From NCBI GenBank assembly GCA_965207585.1, contig CBDBMT010000003.1, positions 372,001-436,000 of the forward strand: 64,000 nt of DNA, read 5' to 3'. Numbering within the stretch: position 1 is the stretch's first letter; the number at the start of each line of letters is the position of its first letter. Of the stretch, positions 58,851 through 64,000 are shown piece by piece. The position numbers and the translations under genes were made by a program. The notes under the pieces were generated by a model, which was given only the letters and a program-made list of their open reading frames with translations, searched no databases and was not told the DNA's origin. This DNA comes from Bin87 sp965207585. GTDB lineage: Bacteria > Chloroflexota > Dehalococcoidia > Lucifugimonadales > UBA3495.

Positions 58851-58860
58851 CATTATCCCC
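58851..58860. repeat. Target-site duplication, left copy
   Basis: CATTATCCCC lies directly before the left end of the insertion sequence; the identical 10 bases occur at 60094-60103 directly after the right end. A 10-bp duplication is in the range seen for ISAs1-type elements. Confidence 0.95.
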
Positions 58861-60093
58861 CAGGGCAATCGCGTCTTAATGAGATTTTTAGAAATGTGCT
58901 AATGTCCGATGATCCATTGCAGGTCGTGGAGGTAGGAGGGCATGGCACAAGCACCCAAGGCAACCATTCTCGATCATTTCGCCGAGTTGGACGATCCCCG
59001 GGTAGAACGCACCCGACACCACAAACTGGTGGACATCCTGGCCATCGCCATCTGCGCCACCATCTGTGGGGCTGATTCCTGGGTTCATATCGAGCTGTTC
59101 GGCAGGAGCAAGCTGGCCTGGTTTCAGAGTTTCCTGGAACTGCCCCACGGCATTCCGTCCCACGACACCTTCGGCGATGTCTTCGCCCGTCTGGACCCAG
59201 TGCAGTTGCAGGATTGCTTCATCTCATGGACCCAGGCCATCGCCGAGTTGTTGCCTGGCGAGGTGGTGGCTATCGACGGCAAGACGGCCCGACGGTCCTA
59301 TGACCGTGCTGGGAAGAAGGGGGCCATCCATATGGTCAGCGCCTGGGCCACCCAGCAAAGCCTGACCCTGGGTCAGGTCAAGACCGACGAGAAATCCAAT
59401 GAGATCACTGCCATTCCTCAACTGCTGGAGATGCTGGAGTTGAATGGCTGTATCGTAACTATCGACGCCATGGGCTGCCAGCGAGAGATTGCGCAGCAGA
59501 TCACAGATGGTGGTGCCGACTATGTGCTGGCGGTGAAGGAGAACCAGGGTCAACTGTACGAGAATATTCAAGACCTGTTCGAAGGGGCCGAGGCATTGGG
59601 CTTTGACGGCGTGCCCTATGACTACGCTCAAACCCTGGACAAGGGACACGGGCGGGTGGAACGGCGGGAATGCTGGGTCATCACCGAGCCGGACTGCCTG
59701 GACTATCTGGACCCCCAGGGGCAATGGCCGGAACTGAAAGCCGCCGTCAGGGTGGTGGGCCACCGCACCACCGCAGCAGGCGACGCCAGCCAGCCCCGCT
59801 ACTACATCAGCAGTCTGGCCGGGTCAGCGGAACAACTGCTGGCCGCCATTAGAGGCCACTGGAGCATCGAAAACTCGTTGCACTGGACCCTGGACGTGTC
59901 CTTTCGGGAGGACCAGTGCCGAGTCCGCAAAGACCACGGACCACAGAACATCAACACCCTGCGCCAGATCGGACACAACCTCTTGAAAAACGAGAGAACG
60001 CTGAAAGTAGGCATCCAGGGCAAACGACTCAACGCCGGATGGGACGAGGACTACCTGCTCAAAGTCCTCCTCGGATAAGACGCGATTGCCCTG
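58861..60093 (+). mobile_element. ISAs1-family insertion sequence, complete
   Basis: The 1,233-bp element starts CAGGGCAATCGCGTCTTA and ends with its exact complement TAAGACGCGATTGCCCTG, so the 18-base terminal repeats are perfect. It is flanked by 10-bp direct repeats and carries one intact transposase gene. These facts suggest a recent insertion in the nitroreductase-SelA-like intergenic region. Confidence 0.95.
58942..60078 (+). CDS. ISAs1-family transposase
   Basis: The 378-residue transposase starts with an N-terminal segment (LDHFAELDDPRVERTRHHKL) and has the DDE core: VVAIDGKTARRSYDRAG (first Asp), IVTIDAMGCQREIAQQI (second Asp) and RGHWSIENSLHWTLDVSF (Glu), plus DYVLAVKENQ. All are typical of ISAs1. 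The frame is open and unbroken; it moves its own 1.2-kb element by cut-and-paste or copy-type transposition. Confidence 0.95.
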   Translation: MAQAPKATILDHFAELDDPRVERTRHHKLVDILAIAICATICGADSWVHIELFGRSKLAWFQSFLELPHGIPSHDTFGDVFARLDPVQLQDCFISWTQAIAELLPGEVVAIDGKTARRSYDRAGKKGAIHMVSAWATQQSLTLGQVKTDEKSNEITAIPQLLEMLELNGCIVTIDAMGCQREIAQQITDGGADYVLAVKENQGQLYENIQDLFEGAEALGFDGVPYDYAQTLDKGHGRVERRECWVITEPDCLDYLDPQGQWPELKAAVRVVGHRTTAAGDASQPRYYISSLAGSAEQLLAAIRGHWSIENSLHWTLDVSFREDQCRVRKDHGPQNINTLRQIGHNLLKNERTLKVGIQGKRLNAGWDEDYLLKVLLG

Positions 60094-60103
60094 CATTATC
60101 CCC
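60094..60103. repeat. Target-site duplication, right copy
   Basis: CATTATCCCC, identical to 58851-58860, follows the right terminal repeat of the insertion sequence. Removing the element and one copy restores a continuous intergenic sequence. Confidence 0.95.
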
Positions 60104-60111
60104 ACTTATCC

Positions 60112-60190
60112 CGTCATTCCGGCGAAAGCCGGAATCCAGCATTGTGCGCGGAAAAAGACGCTTTGGATTCCGGCTCAAGGCCGGAATGAC
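60112..60190. repeat. GTCATTCCGG palindromic repeat upstream of SelA-like gene
   Basis: CGTCATTCCGGCGAAAGCCG and the closing CGGCTCAAGGCCGGAATGAC flank about 40 bases, as at 22489. It lies 22 bases before the SelA-like gene start at 60212 and beside the insertion sequence. Confidence 0.8.
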
Positions 60191-60211
60191 GATTGGTTTC
60201 AGGAGCGCTCC

Positions 60212-61357
60212 ATGAGCCAGCAATACATCTCTGACGCGGAACAGGCTTACCGCAACCTCGGCGTAACTCCCATCATCAACGCCTCCGGCTCGGTCACGCG
60301 CCTGGGAGGTTCCCGCACCCGCCCCGAGGTGCTGGAGCAGATGGCCGGCACCGCCCGGGTCATGGTCAACATCGACGAACTGAATCGCAGGGCCGGCGCA
60401 GAGATTGCGCGCCTGGTCGGTTCCGAAGCGGCCATGGTCAGCAGCGGGGCCGCCGGCGGCCTGCTGCTCCAGGCTGCTGCGTGCATCGCCGGCAACGACC
60501 TGGTCAAGATGCAGCGTCTGCCCGAAACCGAGGGTATGAAAAACGAAATCATCATGCAGACGACGCACCGGTTCCCCTACGACCATGCCTATCGGGCCGC
60601 CGGCGCAAAGATCGTTGAGATCGGCAATTACCTGTTCAACCACCCCTGGGAGCTGGAAGGGGCGATCAACGAGCGCACCGCCGCCGTCGCCTACCTATGC
60701 GCCCCCTTCACCAGCAAGCGGGTCATGCCCCTGGCTCAAGTCTGCGAGATCGCCCACGCCCACGACGTGCCTGTCATCGTGGACGCCGCGTCCATGCTGC
60801 CGCCCCGGGCCAACCTTCAGCGCTACCTGCGCGACGGCGCCGACATGGTGATCTTCAGCGGGGGCAAGGGAGTCCGTGGGCCCCAGGGCACCGGCATTCT
60901 CTGCGGCCGCGCCGACCTGATCGACGCCGCACTGGCCAACGCCAGCCCCGCGCAATTCATCGGCCGCTCCGCCAAGGTCGCCAAGGAGGAGATCGTCGGC
61001 CTGGTCACCGCGCTGTCCATGTTCGTGGAAGAGGACGAGGAAGCTGAAATGGCCTGGTATCGCAGCATGGCTCAGCGCGTGGTGGACAGCCTCATCGAGG
61101 TCCCCGGCCTCAACATCTCCCTGGAGCACGACGGCGTCGACTACCTGCTCCCCAACGCGGTGCTTCGCCTAGGCGGAGACTGGTCCGGCCCCTCGGCGCA
61201 GCAGGTCGCTGCCGCCCTGCAGCAGGGCGACCCGCCCATCTACCTCCAGCAGCTCCGCGCGCCCGACGAACTGATGGTAGACCCGCTCAACGTGACCGAG
61301 GACGAAATCGACGTCATCATCCGCCGCTTGCGGGAGGCTCTAACCGGCACGAACTGA
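60212..61357 (+). CDS. SelA-like PLP-dependent aminotransferase-fold protein
   Basis: The 381-residue product has YRNLGVTPIINASGSVTRLG, the SSGAAGGLLLQAAACIAG loop, CAPFTSKRVMPLAQVCEIA, DAASMLPPRANLQRYL and the PLP-lysine loop MVIFSGGKGVRGPQGTGIL. This resembles the SelA/DgaE group of PLP enzymes; D-glucosaminate- or similar lyase activity is possible, selenocysteine synthesis less so because no sel genes are near. ATG 60212 was chosen (GGAGCG precedes). Confidence 0.85.
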   Translation: MSQQYISDAEQAYRNLGVTPIINASGSVTRLGGSRTRPEVLEQMAGTARVMVNIDELNRRAGAEIARLVGSEAAMVSSGAAGGLLLQAAACIAGNDLVKMQRLPETEGMKNEIIMQTTHRFPYDHAYRAAGAKIVEIGNYLFNHPWELEGAINERTAAVAYLCAPFTSKRVMPLAQVCEIAHAHDVPVIVDAASMLPPRANLQRYLRDGADMVIFSGGKGVRGPQGTGILCGRADLIDAALANASPAQFIGRSAKVAKEEIVGLVTALSMFVEEDEEAEMAWYRSMAQRVVDSLIEVPGLNISLEHDGVDYLLPNAVLRLGGDWSGPSAQQVAAALQQGDPPIYLQQLRAPDELMVDPLNVTEDEIDVIIRRLREALTGTN

Positions 61358-61381
61358 TCGCGCGCCCGCTGGTCCGGGTTT

Positions 61382-62149
61382 CTATCCCTGAGTTCGGCCG
61401 TTCTCGCGCAGTTGGCGCACCAGTTCGCGGTACTCTTCCAACTCCCGCTCCGCCGCCAACCGCGCCTGCCGCTCCACCTCGATTACAGTCTCCATCGCCA
61501 GGCGCACTCCACGGCGGTCCAGCAGGATCTCTCCAGTATCCGGATCCTGAAGTTCAATCTCGCCGTCATTCCAGCGCAGATTGAGCCGCAACAGGGGGCT
61601 ATAGCTCCATATCACGCCGTCGGCGGTGGTATGCAACGGAAACTGCCGGTAAACGCCCTGATCCAGGTACTCGCCCACCAGCGCCGCGCCGTACATCTCG
61701 CCCCCACTGGCGTCAAACCGCCAGTACTCGGCAACTCCCATTCTCGCGTACAAGGCACGCTTGTTGCCGGTATCGTTGGACGCCGTCGTTTCCGACGCCA
61801 CCTCCAGCACGAAATCCGGAGGCTTGCCTACCTCCCAGATGAGATAGCCGTTGCGTCGCCGGATGGCTTGAGCGTCCACGTCAAAGGCAACGTACACGTC
61901 CGGCTGAAGTCGGCGGTTTCGATCCGCCGGGTCGTAATAGACGATGGTGTTGGTATCGGCAAAGGTGTCCAGGCGGTCGGTGAGCAGGTCGACGAGAATC
62001 TGCATCACGTAGAGGATATGCGGGTTCTGCTGCATGGCGTCCGGCATCGGTTCCGGATCCGGCAGCGGCGGCGCGTCCGGTCCGAAGAACGGGTCAAGGT
62101 TTGGAATTTTGACGCCGTCAGACGGCGCGTAGGGCGTCTTGATGGTCAT
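61382..62149 (-). CDS. Uma2 family protein with C-terminal coiled coil
   Basis: The 255-residue protein has TIVYYDPADRNRRLQPDVYV, PPDFVLEVASETTASNDTGN and RMGVAEYWRFDASGGEMY, with the nuclease-like acidic residues. It ends in a charged helix (RQARLAAERELEEYRELVRQ). It is the same long form as those at 33011 and 49025. ATG 62149 (MTIKTPYAPSDG) was preferred to 62188. Confidence 0.85.
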   Translation of the reverse strand: MTIKTPYAPSDGVKIPNLDPFFGPDAPPLPDPEPMPDAMQQNPHILYVMQILVDLLTDRLDTFADTNTIVYYDPADRNRRLQPDVYVAFDVDAQAIRRRNGYLIWEVGKPPDFVLEVASETTASNDTGNKRALYARMGVAEYWRFDASGGEMYGAALVGEYLDQGVYRQFPLHTTADGVIWSYSPLLRLNLRWNDGEIELQDPDTGEILLDRRGVRLAMETVIEVERQARLAAERELEEYRELVRQLRENGRTQG

Positions 62150-62196
62150 GGCAATTAACCAATGGCATAACGGATGGGGAATGGCCAAATGTGAGC

Positions 62197-63738
62197 CTAA
62201 AACTGGAAGCTATCCATCATATTTTCTATATCTGCCGCATAATCGGCAACATAATCGACGTAAGTAACAGCTCCAATTACGTATTCAAGGCCACCCGACC
62301 GCCCCGACTGTACGATCTTGAAGCTAGCCATGGGGTCACCTTTTATCATATAGCGTAGGGCTATCCGATACCAATCATGGGAGCCGGAAGGGCTTTCATG
62401 GGACGAAATAATCTCGTATTCGTCCCAAGCGTCGTAATCGGTGAGCAAATCTGCTACCTGTTCCCGGCAGAGATCGGCTGCCGGCTTATCATCGTCCGAA
62501 GCATAAACCGTTACGGTAATAAATGCCATTCCGCCGGGAGCATCCAACATGAGGAATTCACCAGAGGACGGATAAGTCTCGCTTAGTTTCCAGCCTAGAG
62601 CAACAGAAATTTTCCAATCGTACCGATCGCTCCAATAGACACCCCAAGGTATGAACCTGCTGAGCAATAAAGTCAGCACAGTGTCTAACCCCATTTCATC
62701 TTCAACCGTGTCTTTCTGGACCTCTAGATCTGCTTCCAGGAGATATTGGCCGCCACCTATGGCCCACTGCGCGGAGATTATCGTTCTTCCCACGAACATT
62801 CCTTCCGAATTCTCTCCCCAGTAGTCAAAATCGAAAGAGGGCTCGCCGAATAGACGGCCTTCTCTCAATGGGCTGACCTGATCCAGCTTTTTGTAATCCG
62901 ACTTATTGGATGCAATGATCTTACGGTTACGACCGGTATCTGCTTCCTCATATAGGTTAAAACCAACGCTGTCAAAGTCCAAGGAAACGATTAAATCGTT
63001 TGACCCAGAAACGAAAAACGCAAACCCTGATTCTGCCGAATACAATTCCCACCAATCAGGCAAGGCTATGCTGAACCCGCATCGCCCGACGTTGTGAGTT
63101 ATCCACTCGATTCCTCCATCGCCATCCTCCGCCGCTGGGGCAACGGACTTGCGTACTATACCGCCGGATGCAAGGAAATCAAGTCGCTCCTTTACCACGT
63201 TGCTGGGAATCGCGAATCCAATGCCCGTAATGTTTCTACCTCCAGCACTTTCAATGACGGAGGTATTAACTCCAATCACGAAGCCATGAGAGTCAATTAG
63301 TGGACCACCGCTATTGCCGGGGTTGATGGCGGCGTCCGTCTGAATTTCATCCCACTTCTTGCCCGAGATTATTCCCCTCGTGACGGTTGGCGACCCGCCG
63401 AGTATGTCCGCCAGGGGATAGCCCATGGCCAGCACATCTTCGCCAACGGGTGCTGCATCGGAATCGCCCAGCGGCAAGGGAGAGAGAGTATGGGTATCGG
63501 AAGCAGGAATACGAATGCAGGCCAAGTCGATTTCTTCGTCTCTGCCAACGACGAGCCCCATACATTCGGCGCCTTCAATGAACTTGGCGGTCACGGTGGA
63601 ATGCTCTTGCACCACGTGGGCGTTGGTGATGACGAGCCCTCCGGCATCGATCACGAAGCCCGACCCGCTTCCCGTAGGGGTATCGATATGGACCAGACCT
63701 GGTTGGGCCTGACGAACGATTTCTGCTACTGTAGGCAT
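62197..63738 (-). CDS. HtrA-like trypsin-type serine protease, no PDZ domain seen
   Basis: The 513-residue protein has a trypsin-like domain in the first ~190 residues: GGLVITNAHVVQEHST (catalytic His), DEEIDLACIRIPA (Asp) and NPGNSGGPLIDSHG (Ser). Start ATG 63738 gives no signal peptide, so location is uncertain. The last ~300 residues (ITHNVGRCGFSIALPDWWEL onwards) are beta-rich with no family recognised. No PDZ domain is visible. Codon use is more A/T-rich than in neighbouring genes. Confidence 0.85.
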   Translation of the reverse strand: MPTVAEIVRQAQPGLVHIDTPTGSGSGFVIDAGGLVITNAHVVQEHSTVTAKFIEGAECMGLVVGRDEEIDLACIRIPASDTHTLSPLPLGDSDAAPVGEDVLAMGYPLADILGGSPTVTRGIISGKKWDEIQTDAAINPGNSGGPLIDSHGFVIGVNTSVIESAGGRNITGIGFAIPSNVVKERLDFLASGGIVRKSVAPAAEDGDGGIEWITHNVGRCGFSIALPDWWELYSAESGFAFFVSGSNDLIVSLDFDSVGFNLYEEADTGRNRKIIASNKSDYKKLDQVSPLREGRLFGEPSFDFDYWGENSEGMFVGRTIISAQWAIGGGQYLLEADLEVQKDTVEDEMGLDTVLTLLLSRFIPWGVYWSDRYDWKISVALGWKLSETYPSSGEFLMLDAPGGMAFITVTVYASDDDKPAADLCREQVADLLTDYDAWDEYEIISSHESPSGSHDWYRIALRYMIKGDPMASFKIVQSGRSGGLEYVIGAVTYVDYVADYAADIENMMDSFQF

Positions 63739-63815
63739 GAGTTGAAGCGCTAATGATGCTCCCGGCAAGGCAACGCCGGGAGCATTGCTATGTACTCGAG
63801 TCGGGCGGCCGAACC

Positions 63816-64000
63816 TTACGCCACCGCCGCCTCCTGGAAGTGCGGCATCACCTCCGTGGCGAACAGCTCGATGGAGCGCATCACCTTATGGTGCGGCAGG
63901 CCGGCGAACCCGAAGTTGCCGAAGACGTGGTTGATCCCCGCCGCCTGCACCTCCTTCAACCGTTCGGCGACCACCTCCGGCGTGCCCCGCAGCGGCGGCA
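63816..64000 (-). CDS. LLM-class flavin-dependent oxidoreductase, 3' end
   Basis: The window ends within this gene. About 60 C-terminal residues are visible: PPLRGTPEVVAERLKEVQAA, then NHVFGNFGFAGLPHHKVM and RSIELFATEVMPHFQEA before the TAA. This tail is typical of luciferase-like oxidoreductases. It would be the third LLM gene of the window. Confidence 0.82.
   Translation of the reverse strand, partial: PPLRGTPEVVAERLKEVQAAGINHVFGNFGFAGLPHHKVMRSIELFATEVMPHFQEAAVA

Noticed and set aside
60212..61357. Selenocysteine synthase (SelA) proper
   Set aside because: Sequence is SelA-like only; no selB, selC or selD is seen nearby, so a broader PLP-enzyme label is safer.
1..64000. tRNA or rRNA genes
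   Set aside because: No cloverleaf-like or rRNA-like stretch was recognised in the intergenic parts read; a covariance search was not possible.

Overview
The window is a high-GC bacterial chromosome segment, most likely from Chloroflexota, close to the SAR202/Dehalococcoidia type. This is an inference. It rests on a long S10/spc/alpha ribosomal supercluster ending in truA-rplM-rpsI, on luciferase-like flavin/F420 oxidoreductases, GMC, FAH and NIPSNAP family catabolic genes, on an arylsulfotransferase-type protein, on many Uma2-family genes, and on a SAM-I riboswitch. No rRNA or tRNA gene was seen.

Layout. 1-14.5 kb: one plus-strand operon with rplP-rpmC-rpsQ-rplN-rplX-rplE-rpsN-rpsH-rplF-rplR-rpsE-rpmD-rplO-secY-adk-map-infA-rpmJ-rpsM-rpsK-rpsD-rpoA-rplQ-truA-rplM-rpsI. 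It is interrupted by palindromic repeats and by a remarkable triple 74-bp repeat in front of rplX. 14.5-19.7 kb: small membrane genes, a CcdA-like protein, two RDD proteins, a nitronate monooxygenase with an in-frame amber codon, and a phosphohexomutase. 19.8-28 kb: a minus-strand S-adenosylmethionine recycling cluster (mtnA, arylsulfotransferase, two related membrane proteins, mtnP, rhodanese, ahcY, metK), headed by a sigma-70-like promoter, a SAM-I riboswitch and a terminator. 28-32.8 kb: a surface protein of about 1,590 residues (GLUG-like repeats, fibronectin-III-like and plant-type LRR domains), broken by three one-base homopolymer indels and preceded by a 16-base poly-G tract. 33-54.7 kb: mixed metabolic genes, seven Uma2-type genes across the window including a tandem triplet, site-2 protease, apt, yraN-rnhB-mnmA, aminotransferase, flavin oxidoreductases, GMC oxidoreductase and amidase. 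54.8-57 kb: an unusual three-gene cassette (GIY-YIG-like protein, an unrecognised protein, a tandem HEPN/PaREP1-like protein). 57-64 kb: FAH-family enzyme, nitroreductase, an intact ISAs1-type insertion sequence with a 10-bp target duplication, a SelA-like PLP enzyme, Uma2, an HtrA-like protease, and the 3' end of another luciferase-like gene.

How the parts work together. The first third makes ribosomes and the secretion/processing machinery. The SAM cluster regenerates methylation cofactor and clears its by-products under probable SAM control. The last half looks like accessory catabolism plus nuclease-like genes shaped by repeats, duplication and a recent transposition. At least four families of short palindromic or interspersed repeats occur, mostly between genes but also inside the ribosomal operon.
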